Source: Chryseobacterium sp. MYb7 (GTDB lineage Bacteria > Bacteroidota > Bacteroidia > Flavobacteriales > Weeksellaceae). Taken from it: a stretch of 35,616 nt of DNA. Positions 23,561 through 31,920 of this stretch are shown here, one piece after another (positions within the stretch are counted from its first letter, which is position 1; each line of letters opens with the position of its first letter). Below the pieces are notes generated by a model. That model had not been told where the DNA came from. It saw only the letters and a program-made list of their open reading frames with translations, and searched no databases. Position numbers and translations under genes: made by a program. Location: the NCBI RefSeq assembly GCF_002979455.1, contig NZ_PCOU01000040.1:1-35616 (forward strand). The letters run 5' to 3'.

Positions 23561-25201
23561 ATGAATTATTTTTTAACTTATACAGTATATGTCCTCATAC
23601 TATCCGTATTAATGGGGGTTTCATCTTGGAAACTGTTCAAGAAAATGGGGTATAGCCCTTTATTCGCTTTTATTCCTTTTTACAACTATTTCATCATTCT
23701 TAAAGAAACAAAACATCCGAAATGGTGGGCAATCCTTTCTTATCTTCCGATTGTAGGGCCAATCATGATGTCTGTTTTTCACCTTTATTTAGTGAAAAAG
23801 TTTGGGAAAACACTTTTCAAGGATCAGATTCTTACAGTGATTCTGCCGTTTATTTATATGGCAGTAATCAACTATTCTAAAGATGTAGAGTTAGAAGATG
23901 AGAATGCAAACGACCTGTTCCTTACAGACGAAGAGAAAAATGATAAAAAGAAAGATACATTCCTTGGATCAATAACCTTCGCCGTAGTTTTTGCCACCAT
24001 CATCCACGTTTTCGTAACACAGCCTTTCGGGATTCCTACAGGATCCATGGAAAGAACATTATTGGTGGGTGATTTTCTTTTTGTAAACAAATGGAGCTAT
24101 GGTTACAGACTTCCGATGCGTCCCGTAGCAATACCTTTCCTTCAGGGAACTATTATGGATACAGGACAGAAAGGAAATCCTAAAGATGATCCAAAATCTT
24201 ATGTAGACGGAGTAAAACTTCCATACACAAGAATTTTACAGTTCAATAAACCTCAGAAAAATGATGTAGTTGTATTCAACTATCCTCAGGATTCTGTACA
24301 TACAGCCATCGACAGGAAAGATCCTTACGTAAAAAGATGTGTAGCTACAGCAGGTGATACTTTTGAAATGAGAGCCGGAAGACTTTTCGTTAACGGAAAG
24401 CCGGAAACCGTTTTAGGAGATCAGGAAGTACAGCACAGATATATTGTAACAACAGGAAGCCAGCTGGATATTCCTTCATTGTATAATACCTATGGATTTT
24501 TACCAGTTCAGGAACTGCAGACAGATAAAGGATATCTTTATGCTTTCCAAGGATTAACAGATAAAACAGCTAAAGAAATTAAAGGACTTTCTCAGGTTCT
24601 TGATATGAAAGAAGAAGTTTCACCAAAAGGAGAAGCTGCTGTATTTTACAGAGATGAAGCCAAAACAAAAATTGATACTACACAATCGATCTTCCCGATC
24701 AACAAACCTTGGAATCAGGATTGGTATGGTCCGCTAAGAATCCCTAAAAAAGGAGATGTAGTGGCTATCAACCAGGAAACACTTCCAATGTATCAGTGGA
24801 TTATTTCTGAATACGAACACAATAGTCTGGAAAAAAAGAACGGAAAAATCTTTATCAACGGAAAAGAAACTACCCAGTATACTATTCAACAGGATTATTA
24901 TATGATGGTTGGGGACAACAGAGACGCTTCATTAGATGCAAGATTCTTTGGTTTCGTTCCGGAAGAAAATATCGTTGGAAAACCAATGTTCACATGGATG
25001 AGCCTTCAGGGAGCATTTGCAGACAGCAGCTCTACTTACCAAGCACCATTCAAAATCCGTTGGGAGAGAATGTTCAAAGCAACCAATACAGGAGAAGCTA
25101 ATAAAACCTCTTACTGGTGGATTGCGGCAATGATCCTGATCTTATTCTTCGGATGGGAATATTTCGTGAAACTATTCAGAAAAAATAAAACTGAAGAATA
25201 G
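23561..25201 (+). CDS. lepB: Signal peptidase I, long form with N-terminal membrane domain
   Basis: Type I signal peptidase (S26A), cutting signal peptides on the periplasmic face of the inner membrane. At 546 residues it is about twice the E. coli size. Residues 1-110 form several membrane helices resembling DUF5684 (FKKMGYSPLFAFIPFYNYF, KHPKWWAILSYLPIVGP). The catalytic core begins after another helix: GIPTGSMERTLL holds Ser162, YVKRCVA holds the general base Lys258, and GDNRDASLDARFFGFV is box E. A large extra segment lies between box D and box E. A final helix (about 523-538) ends the protein. The next gene overlaps its stop codon by one base. Confidence 0.94.
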   Translation: MNYFLTYTVYVLILSVLMGVSSWKLFKKMGYSPLFAFIPFYNYFIILKETKHPKWWAILSYLPIVGPIMMSVFHLYLVKKFGKTLFKDQILTVILPFIYMAVINYSKDVELEDENANDLFLTDEEKNDKKKDTFLGSITFAVVFATIIHVFVTQPFGIPTGSMERTLLVGDFLFVNKWSYGYRLPMRPVAIPFLQGTIMDTGQKGNPKDDPKSYVDGVKLPYTRILQFNKPQKNDVVVFNYPQDSVHTAIDRKDPYVKRCVATAGDTFEMRAGRLFVNGKPETVLGDQEVQHRYIVTTGSQLDIPSLYNTYGFLPVQELQTDKGYLYAFQGLTDKTAKEIKGLSQVLDMKEEVSPKGEAAVFYRDEAKTKIDTTQSIFPINKPWNQDWYGPLRIPKKGDVVAINQETLPMYQWIISEYEHNSLEKKNGKIFINGKETTQYTIQQDYYMMVGDNRDASLDARFFGFVPEENIVGKPMFTWMSLQGAFADSSSTYQAPFKIRWERMFKATNTGEANKTSYWWIAAMILILFFGWEYFVKLFRKNKTEE

Positions 25202-25875
25202 TGTTTAAAAGTAAAATATTTAATAGAGTCCTTTTAACAGGCAGCTTTATTGTAACTCTTTTTATTATTGCAAAACTCTCCGGAGTTTTGCAATATGCTT
25301 TTGTACCCACAGCGGGCAATGAACCTACCATCAAAAAAAAGTCATTTATTGTAATGACCAACATCCTTCCTTATGATCAATTTAAAATGATTGCTTACAA
25401 TCAGACTAATTTGGATTATCCTCAAGGAGCTTATGTACAAAGATTAATAGGAAAGGAAAATGACGTGATTTTAATTAAAAATGGTAAATTATATGTCAAT
25501 AATACGTTGGTAGATAATATTAACGTGAAACATTCTTATAAAATAGACAGAGGCTATGCTAATGATCTCCTGTCCAAAGGAACTGAAGATAGTGAAATCT
25601 TTCAGATTGACGATAATTATTTCATTACTCAATTAAGTGATAAAGAACTTAATGATAGTTTTTTCCATGAAAGGTTTATAAACCCCAATACAGATCAGGA
25701 TATTCACAAAGTTTATCATAAAGATTGGAACGCTGATAACTTTGGACCCATAAAAGTTCCAAGTGGAAAATTATTCTTTTTAGGAGATAATCGTAATGCA
25801 AGCTTAGATTCCCGTTATTTAGGCTTTGTTGATGAGAAAGATGCTGTAGGAAGAGTGGTTTATCCTAAAAACTAG
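25201..25875 (+). CDS. Signal peptidase I-like protein lacking both catalytic residues
   Basis: A 224-residue paralogue of LepB with one N-terminal membrane helix (about 10-30). In the Ser box, where the family has P-S/T-G-S-M-x-P-T, this protein reads PTAGNEPT, so Gly39 replaces the catalytic Ser. In the Lys box it reads VQRLIG, so Gln80 replaces the general base. Box E, GDNRNASLDSRYLGFV, is intact, so the fold is probably kept. It starts with GTG whose first G is the last base of the lepB TAG, so the two are translationally coupled. I infer a pseudoenzyme that binds or regulates LepB or its substrates. Confidence 0.85.
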   Translation: MFKSKIFNRVLLTGSFIVTLFIIAKLSGVLQYAFVPTAGNEPTIKKKSFIVMTNILPYDQFKMIAYNQTNLDYPQGAYVQRLIGKENDVILIKNGKLYVNNTLVDNINVKHSYKIDRGYANDLLSKGTEDSEIFQIDDNYFITQLSDKELNDSFFHERFINPNTDQDIHKVYHKDWNADNFGPIKVPSGKLFFLGDNRNASLDSRYLGFVDEKDAVGRVVYPKN

Positions 25876-25886
25876 ATTATATTATT

Positions 25887-26504
25887 ATGCAAAATATTTT
25901 ATTACCGGCATTTTATATGCCCCCAATTTCATGGTTTTCAGTGTTTTTAAACCCTGAGAATGAAATTATATTTGAACAATTTGAAAACTTTCCAAAACAG
26001 ACCTATAGAAACAGAACAAACATCTATGGAGCCAACGGAAAACTATCGTTAATAATTCCTATCAATCATAACGGGAAAAGAGAATTTAAAGATGTAGAAG
26101 TTTCTTACCGTGAAGATTGGAGAACCCTTCATTGGAAATCAATCAAGACAGCATACCAAAGCTCTCCTTATTTTGAATATTATGAAGATAAGTTCAGAAA
26201 AATTTTTGACCTTAAAGAAAAGTTTCTTTTGGATTTTAACCTTAAAGGGATAGAAGTGATCCAACAGATATTGAAAACAGAAAAAGCACACTCTTTGAAT
26301 GAAGAATATATCAAAAATCCTGAAAGTATCAACTTTAGAGAAAAATTTTCGGCAAAGCTTCCTTCAGAATTTCAAATGGAAGAATATTACCAGACTTTTT
26401 CTGACAAGTTCGGATTTTTGGAAGACCTGTCGGTTCTTGACCTTATTTGTAATAAAGGCCCGGAATCTATGGTATATATAAAAAATATAAAACAATCATA
26501 TTAG
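25887..26504 (+). CDS. WbqC-family protein
   Basis: A 205-residue WbqC-like protein (PF08889). The N-terminal PAFYMPPISWFSVFLN, the QTYRNRTNIYGANGKLSLIIPI block (about 38-59) and the YREDWRTLHWKSIKTAYQSSPYFEYYED block (about 74-101) are characteristic. Some members lie in polysaccharide clusters, but no reaction is established. It is 11 bases downstream of the second signal peptidase-like gene, so the lepB operon probably extends to here. An imperfect inverted repeat and the subtilase gene follow. Confidence 0.88.
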   Translation: MQNILLPAFYMPPISWFSVFLNPENEIIFEQFENFPKQTYRNRTNIYGANGKLSLIIPINHNGKREFKDVEVSYREDWRTLHWKSIKTAYQSSPYFEYYEDKFRKIFDLKEKFLLDFNLKGIEVIQQILKTEKAHSLNEEYIKNPESINFREKFSAKLPSEFQMEEYYQTFSDKFGFLEDLSVLDLICNKGPESMVYIKNIKQSY

Positions 26505-26566
26505 CATACAGTCGCTATTCATAGAATTCTCAATATAAAAACAGATAAATGTAGCGATTGGCATAT
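26503..26566. repeat. Imperfect inverted repeat before the subtilase gene
   Basis: TCGCTA (26512-26517) and its inverse TAGCGA (26552-26557) are the core of two arms. These extend loosely to ATAC...TATTCAT on the left and to ATGTAGCG...CATATG on the right. It occupies the spacer between wbqC and the S8 peptidase. No T-run follows, so it could be a regulatory palindrome. Confidence 0.3.
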
Positions 26567-26594
26567 GTCTTAAAACAAAATTAAATATCAACAT

Positions 26595-28277
26595 ATGAAA
26601 AAGGTATTATTAGCTGCAGTTTTTCTAACAGGTTTTAGTTTCTCTTTTGCACAGGAATCTAAAGCTAAAAGTAAAGACCCCAATGAAGATAAAGATCTGA
26701 TGACATGGTATCATAAAGATTTTGCAACTTCAAAAGTATATGGGGTAAATACGGCAAATGCTTATAAATACTTAGAATCTAAAGGACTGAAGCCTAAAAC
26801 CGTTGTGGTGGGAGTTTTGGATAGTGGAGTACAGGTAGATCACCCGGGATTGGTAAAGAATCTTTGGTCAAACCCTAACGAAGTTCCTGGAAATGGTAAA
26901 GATGATGACGGAAACGGATATATTGACGATGTACACGGATGGAACTTCATAGGAGGTAAAAACGGTGACGTTGATATTGATAATATGGAAGTGACAAGAG
27001 TAGTTGCCAAATACAAACCTATTTTTGAAGGTACAGATTCCACAAAGAACAAGGCTAACCAAGCTCAGATGAAGGAGGAGTTTGATATGTATATGAAAGC
27101 CAAAGATATGTTTAATTCAAAAAGTATCGAGGCTATACAGAATTTCAAGACCTATTCTATGCTGAACGAGCTGATTCCTAATATGGTAAAATTATTAGGA
27201 GGTAAGGCTGTGACGGCTGAAACAATTTCAGCAATCAAAGCTCCTACAGATCAGAGAGATGCAATTGCATTGGATTTCTTGGGACAGATTTCTCAAAGTC
27301 CGGAATTCAAAGGGAAATCATCTGCTGAGTTTGAAAAAAAGATGAAGGAGGAGATGAAAGAGGCTATCGATCACTTTGCTCCGGCAGCAAAGCAATACGA
27401 TCTTTCATATGATACAAGAAAAGAAATTGTAGGAGATAACTACGATGACTATTCTGAAAAAAATTATGGGAACAACCATTATGAAGGCCCCGATGCAGAG
27501 CACGGAACTCACGTAGCAGGAATCATTGCCGGACTTCCTCAAGGAAAAGAAGTGCAGTATGGAGTAGCCTCAAAAGTTGCTAAAATCATGTCTGTAAGAA
27601 CAGTTCCAAACGGAGACGAAAGAGATAAAGATGTTGCTAATGCAATCAGATATGCAGTAGATAACGGGGCAAAAGTATTGAACATGAGCTTCGGAAAACC
27701 TGTTTCTCCGGGTAAGAACGTTGTTTGGGATGCTTTTAAATATGCTGAAGATAAAGGTGTTCTTTTAGTAAAGGCTGCTGGAAATGAAAATGAAGATGTA
27801 GCTGAGCATTTGGCTTATCCTACCAATTTTAAAAATATTACAGATGAAAAACCATTTGTAAGCAATGTTCTTGTGGTAGGAGCAAGTACCAATAAAAATG
27901 ATGCTTTGAGAGCAGATTTTTCTAACTACAATAAAAAAATGGTGAACGTTTTCGCTCCGGGAGAAGAGATTTATTCCACCGTTCCTAAAAACAAATACAA
28001 ATACCTTCAGGGAACTTCCATGGCTTCTCCTGTGGTAGCCGGAGGAGCGGCTGTTTTATTAGCTTATATGCCAGATCTGAAACCTTATCAGATCATTGAA
28101 GCACTTGTGAAAAGCAGCAATCCAAGCACCGCAAACGGCTTTACAGACCAGTCGCAGGCTGGCGGAGTTATAGACCTGAAAAAAGCAGCAGAATATGCCT
28201 ATACGAATTTCTATAAAGGAAAGGTATCAACACCTTCGAAACCTTCGAAATCCATAAAAAAGGCTGTTAAAAAATAA
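26595..28277 (+). CDS. Secreted S8 (subtilisin-like) serine peptidase
   Basis: A 560-residue S8 peptidase with a Sec signal peptide (MKKVLLAAVFLTGFSFSFAQ). The catalytic triad is complete: Asp76 in GVLDSGV, His303 in EHGTHVAG and Ser475 in GTSMASP. The oxyanion Asn397 lies in AAGNENE. An insertion of about 190 residues separates Asp76 from His303 (under 40 in subtilisin). It starts with WSNPNEVPGNGKDDDGNGY, a Ca-binding-like Asp/Gly loop, and goes on with helical Lys/Glu-rich sequence. The C-terminus is basic and has no type IX sorting domain, so secretion beyond the periplasm is uncertain. It has its own terminator. Confidence 0.93.
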   Translation: MKKVLLAAVFLTGFSFSFAQESKAKSKDPNEDKDLMTWYHKDFATSKVYGVNTANAYKYLESKGLKPKTVVVGVLDSGVQVDHPGLVKNLWSNPNEVPGNGKDDDGNGYIDDVHGWNFIGGKNGDVDIDNMEVTRVVAKYKPIFEGTDSTKNKANQAQMKEEFDMYMKAKDMFNSKSIEAIQNFKTYSMLNELIPNMVKLLGGKAVTAETISAIKAPTDQRDAIALDFLGQISQSPEFKGKSSAEFEKKMKEEMKEAIDHFAPAAKQYDLSYDTRKEIVGDNYDDYSEKNYGNNHYEGPDAEHGTHVAGIIAGLPQGKEVQYGVASKVAKIMSVRTVPNGDERDKDVANAIRYAVDNGAKVLNMSFGKPVSPGKNVVWDAFKYAEDKGVLLVKAAGNENEDVAEHLAYPTNFKNITDEKPFVSNVLVVGASTNKNDALRADFSNYNKKMVNVFAPGEEIYSTVPKNKYKYLQGTSMASPVVAGGAAVLLAYMPDLKPYQIIEALVKSSNPSTANGFTDQSQAGGVIDLKKAAEYAYTNFYKGKVSTPSKPSKSIKKAVKK

Positions 28278-28307
28278 TTTATCTCCCTGTATTTAAGGAG
28301 AAACCAT

Positions 28308-28342
28308 AAAGAGTTCGAATTTTTTTCGGACTTTTTATTTTT
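28308..28342 (+). terminator. Terminator after the S8 peptidase gene
   Basis: AGTTCG (28312-28317) and CGGACT (28327-28332) pair over six positions (one G-T), with flanking A and T runs extending the stem. The loop is AATTTTTTT, and TTTTATTTTT follows. Confidence 0.75.
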
Positions 28343-28401
28343 ATTTTAAATTTTGGCACGGTTTTTTGTAACTTTATAGTAACAAAATAATAAACAACAA
28401 A

Positions 28402-28893
28402 ATGAAAAAGTTACTACTTGCAGGGATGTTGGGAACATCACTTTTTGCAGTGTCGTGTTCCTCTGTTAACAAAGCAGCTACATCTCAAAATCAAAGAGCA
28501 GACTTTCTGAAAATGAAAGGAGATTGGCAAATCGTAAGTATAGATTATGAAAAAGGATTTAAAATCAAGCCTTTTGATGAAGGTGCAGATGCACAATGTT
28601 TTGTAGGAAGCCATTGGAGATTAATTCCTAACAACTGGACAGGAGCATATACTTTAAATGGTGGCGGAGATTGCCCTGCAATTACACAGCCTATCAAATT
28701 TGAAGTAAAAGACGGTAACACGTTTATGTTTAAAAAAATTGCTGCAGGTACAAAAGCAAAACAAAATTCTGTAGGATATAGCCTTACCCTGATCAATCAG
28801 ACTACAGATCAGTTTTCACTTCAGCAAGATGTTCCTTTTGAAGGAGGTAATGTAAAAGTAGTTTACAACTTCCAGAGAGCAGGAATGAAATAA
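28402..28893 (+). CDS. Lipocalin-like lipoprotein
   Basis: A 163-residue lipoprotein with lipobox AVSC and lipidated Cys19. The mature part begins about residue 36 with MKGDWQIVSIDYEKGF, the G-W strand of lipocalin-like domains. Beta-rich sequence follows with GAYTLNGGGDCPAI and VVYNFQRAG, so a small lipid- or ligand-binding beta-barrel on the outer membrane is likely. It is 26 bases upstream of an OmpA-family lipoprotein gene, and the two are probably co-transcribed in the cell envelope programme. The ligand is unknown. Confidence 0.8.
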   Translation: MKKLLLAGMLGTSLFAVSCSSVNKAATSQNQRADFLKMKGDWQIVSIDYEKGFKIKPFDEGADAQCFVGSHWRLIPNNWTGAYTLNGGGDCPAITQPIKFEVKDGNTFMFKKIAAGTKAKQNSVGYSLTLINQTTDQFSLQQDVPFEGGNVKVVYNFQRAGMK

Positions 28894-28919
28894 TTTATCA
28901 ACATAAAAGATCAAAAAAA

Positions 28920-29609
28920 ATGAAATTTACAAAAACATACGTAGGAGCCCTTTTCTTGTCATCAGCATTATTATTGACAAGCTGTGAAGCGGTTCAAAAT
29001 TCAAATCACCAACAAAGAGGTACAGCAGTAGGTGTTGCTTCAGGAGCAGTACTTGGAGGTATCCTTGGGAATAATGTAGGAAAAGGAGGAAACGGAGCTA
29101 TCGGTGCTGTATTAGGAGGTATTATCGGTGGTGTTGCTGGTAACGTTATTGGTAACAAAATGGATAAGCAGGCTAGAGATATCAAAGAAACATTACCTGG
29201 AGCTCAGGTAGAAAGAGTAGGAGATGGTATTAAAGTTACCATGAATGAAAGTATTGTTAACTTTGCATTTGACTCTTCAAACCTTACTTCTGTTGCACAG
29301 GCTAACCTTGATAAACTAGGTGACGTATTGGTTAAAAATCCAGATACAAATATTAATATCTATGGATATACAGACAGCGTAGGTAAAGATGCTTACAACT
29401 TAGCACTTTCTCAAAGAAGAGCAGACGCTGTAAAAGCTTATTTAGTAGGAAAAGGAATTGCATCAAGCAGAATGTTCACAAAAGGTGAAGGTAAAAATAT
29501 GCCGGTTGCAAGCAATGATACTGATGAAGGAAGAGCTAAAAACAGAAGAGTAGAGTTTGCTATTACTGCAAATGAAAAAATGATTAATGATGCCAAACAA
29601 GGGCAATAG
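28920..29609 (+). CDS. OmpA-family lipoprotein with glycine-zipper domain
   Basis: A 229-residue outer-membrane lipoprotein with lipobox LTSC and Cys22. Residues about 38-80 form a glycine-zipper (GVASGAVLGGILGNNVG, GAIGAVLGGIIGGVAGNVIG) that may insert in the membrane. The C-terminal OmpA domain (about 105-220) shows NFAFDSSNLT, NINIYGYTDSVG and LSQRRADAVKAYLV, the peptidoglycan-binding signature, ending in GRAKNRRVEFAI. It probably links the outer membrane to peptidoglycan. The gene ends in a GC-rich hairpin. Confidence 0.92.
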   Translation: MKFTKTYVGALFLSSALLLTSCEAVQNSNHQQRGTAVGVASGAVLGGILGNNVGKGGNGAIGAVLGGIIGGVAGNVIGNKMDKQARDIKETLPGAQVERVGDGIKVTMNESIVNFAFDSSNLTSVAQANLDKLGDVLVKNPDTNINIYGYTDSVGKDAYNLALSQRRADAVKAYLVGKGIASSRMFTKGEGKNMPVASNDTDEGRAKNRRVEFAITANEKMINDAKQGQ

Positions 29610-29637
29610 TTAATTTATTATATAAATATTTTCGTAA

Positions 29638-29660
29638 AAGACCGCCCCGGCGGTTTTTTT
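29638..29660 (+). terminator. Terminator after the OmpA-family gene
   Basis: ACCGCC pairs with GGCGGT (29641-29654), preceded by AAAG and followed by eight T. Confidence 0.85.
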
Positions 29661-29691
29661 TGTATTTTTAGGCTAAGAATTTTAATTTTAT

Positions 29692-29699
29692 TATTTTTG
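29692..29699 (+). promoter_or_regulatory. -7 promoter box of the polyprenyl-phosphate-pentose operon
   Basis: TATTTTTG matches TAnnTTTG and lies 18 bases before the first gene of the operon (ATG 29717). The nearest TTTG is 29 bases upstream, outside the usual spacing. Confidence 0.55.
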
Positions 29700-29716
29700 C
29701 ATTCGAAACAACATAA

Positions 29717-30604
29717 ATGAAGAAATATTTAAAACTACTCCGTGTAGAGCAATGGGTTAAAAACCTGTTTGTATTTGTCCCGTTGTTTTTTTCAGGTAAT
29801 ATTACGAATGTAGAATTACTTGTCAAAAGCATCTTTGCGTTCATTATATTCTCACTTGCTGCAAGTGTAGTTTATATTTTGAATGATTATAATGATATTG
29901 AGGCAGATAGGAAGCATCCTGAAAAAAGAAGAAGACCGCTGGCGAGTGGAGCGATTTCAAAGTCAACAGCTATAGGAATCCTTATAGGATTGGTCATTAC
30001 AGATATTACTCTTGTATTTTTCTCACAACTTTATTTCCACGAATATCTTTGGAAATTTGCAACCATCATAGGTTTCTATGTGGTGATGAATCTTGCTTAT
30101 ACCTTTAGGCTTAAACATGTTCCCATCATTGATATTTTCATTATCGCAATAGGATTTGTTCTGCGTGTACTGGCGGGAGGTTATATTACCGGAATCAGTA
30201 TTTCACAATGGGCTATTCTTTTAACATTTGTACTGGCACTTGTACTGGCAATCGGAAAAAGAAGAGGAGAGCTTATTAATGCGCAGGTTTCCGGAAAGAC
30301 AAGAAAGGCTTTGGATGGATATAACGTTCAGTTTGCAGACATTGCATTGTCTATTTCTATTACGTTAGCCATCATTTGCTATCTGATGTTTACCCTTTCT
30401 CCGGAAGTTCAGGAAAGATTTCATGCAAGGGTTTTTTACACCGTTATTTTTGTAGTGTTTGCTTTGTTGAGATATCTTCAGCAGACATTAGTGTACAACA
30501 GAACAGAGTCTCCTACCAAAATTGTGTATAGAGACCGTTATATTCAGGTTACCCTATTACTTTGGGTAGTAGCATTTTTAATTCAAATTTATTTTAAGAA
30601 ATGA
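29717..30604 (+). CDS. UbiA-family decaprenyl-phosphate phosphoribosyltransferase-like enzyme
   Basis: A 295-residue membrane prenyl-phosphate transferase with about eight helices. The first Asp-rich motif, NDYNDIEADRKHP (56-68), gives the NDxxDxxxD metal site, and RRPLASGAIS follows. This sequence form resembles mycobacterial Rv3806c, which joins 5-phosphoribosyl diphosphate to decaprenyl phosphate. Ordinary UbiA quinone enzymes differ here, but a menaquinone-type function cannot be excluded from sequence alone. It overlaps the next gene by four bases (ATGA), and that gene is DprE1-like, which supports the phosphoribosyl role. It heads a four-gene operon. Confidence 0.85.
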   Translation: MKKYLKLLRVEQWVKNLFVFVPLFFSGNITNVELLVKSIFAFIIFSLAASVVYILNDYNDIEADRKHPEKRRRPLASGAISKSTAIGILIGLVITDITLVFFSQLYFHEYLWKFATIIGFYVVMNLAYTFRLKHVPIIDIFIIAIGFVLRVLAGGYITGISISQWAILLTFVLALVLAIGKRRGELINAQVSGKTRKALDGYNVQFADIALSISITLAIICYLMFTLSPEVQERFHARVFYTVIFVVFALLRYLQQTLVYNRTESPTKIVYRDRYIQVTLLLWVVAFLIQIYFKK

Positions 30605-31920
30605 AACCTAATTTCACGCAGAAAGTTACAAACTGGGGCAATTTCCCGGTAGTAGAGAAAGAAATGAGATCTGAGGACAATTTCAAAAAAATAAAAGAAT
30701 TTGTACTCAGCCACAACGAAATTATTGCCAGAGGAAACGGAAGATGTTATGGAGATGCTTCTCTGGGAGAATCTATATTTTCGACAAAAAAATTAAATAA
30801 GTTCATCAATTTTGACCGTTTGAACGGAGTGATAGAATGCGAATCCGGAGTACTGCTTTCAGATGTTCTGGAAATAGCAGTACCACAGGGATATTTTTTG
30901 TACGTTACTCCCGGAACGAAATTTATATCGGTAGGAGGTGCTATTGCTTCCGATGTTCACGGCAAAAACCATCATGCAGAAGGATGTTTTTCAGAATATG
31001 TGATTGAGTTTAAGCTGATGACTGAGAATGGGGAAATTATTACCTGTTCAAGAGAAGAAAATGTAGAGAAATTCTGGGCTACTATCGGAGGAATGGGTCT
31101 TACAGGAATTATTCTTACAGTAAAGTTTAAGCTTAAAAATATAGAATCCGCGTATATCCGCCAGGAAAGTATTAAAGCAGAAAATCTGGATGAAATTTTT
31201 AAACTGTTTGATGAAAGCGAAAGCTGGACTTATACTGTTGCATGGATTGACTGCCTTCAAAAAGGAAAAAATATCGGAAGAAGTATTCTCATGAGAGGTG
31301 AGCATGCTTTTCAACATGAACTTCCTCAGAATTTTTCGAAAACTCCTTTAAGATTAAAGAAAAAATTTTCCCCTACAGTTCCGTTTTATTTTCCAGGATT
31401 TGTACTGAATGCACTTACTGTAAAAATATTCAACTGGCTGTATTATAAAAAACAGGCTAAGAAAGAAGTTAAAAATTTTATTGATTACGAAACATTTTTC
31501 TATCCGCTGGATGCTATTAATGACTGGAACAAAATTTACGGTAAATCCGGTTTTATACAATATCAGATGGTAATTCCTAAAGAAACAGGAAAAGAAGGAA
31601 TGAGAAGAATCCTTGAAACGATTGCTAATAGCGGAAACGGATCATTCCTTGCTGTTTTAAAACTTTTTGGAAAGAATAATACTGACGCTTACAATTCATT
31701 CCCTGTGGAAGGGTATACACTGGCACTGGATTTTAAAGTGAATTCAAAACTGAAAAAGCTAGTGGATCAGCTTGATGCTATCGTTCAGGAATTTGGAGGA
31801 AGAATTTATCTTACCAAAGACAGTATGAGCAGATCATCGCTCACTAATTACCTTAAAAATATTCAAAATCCTAAATTTGTGTCTTTACAGCACAAAAGAA
31901 TCATAAACAATAACTCATAA
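30601..31920 (+). CDS. DprE1-like FAD-dependent polyprenylphosphoryl-ribose oxidase
   Basis: A 439-residue flavoprotein of the FAD-linked oxidase (VAO/PCMH) fold. RGNGRCYGDASLG (about 44-56) and SVGGAIASDVHGKNHH (about 117-132) bind FAD. By family knowledge, mycobacterial DprE1 oxidises the 2-OH of decaprenyl-phospho-ribose. The C-terminal part aligns by eye with DprE1: FGGRIYLTKDSMS keeps the catalytic-region Lys (Lys406, equivalent to Lys418), and GYTLALDF has Ala375 where mycobacterial DprE1 has the drug-reactive Cys387. It overlaps the gene upstream by four bases and the one downstream by one base. Confidence 0.85.
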   Translation: MKPNFTQKVTNWGNFPVVEKEMRSEDNFKKIKEFVLSHNEIIARGNGRCYGDASLGESIFSTKKLNKFINFDRLNGVIECESGVLLSDVLEIAVPQGYFLYVTPGTKFISVGGAIASDVHGKNHHAEGCFSEYVIEFKLMTENGEIITCSREENVEKFWATIGGMGLTGIILTVKFKLKNIESAYIRQESIKAENLDEIFKLFDESESWTYTVAWIDCLQKGKNIGRSILMRGEHAFQHELPQNFSKTPLRLKKKFSPTVPFYFPGFVLNALTVKIFNWLYYKKQAKKEVKNFIDYETFFYPLDAINDWNKIYGKSGFIQYQMVIPKETGKEGMRRILETIANSGNGSFLAVLKLFGKNNTDAYNSFPVEGYTLALDFKVNSKLKKLVDQLDAIVQEFGGRIYLTKDSMSRSSLTNYLKNIQNPKFVSLQHKRIINNNS

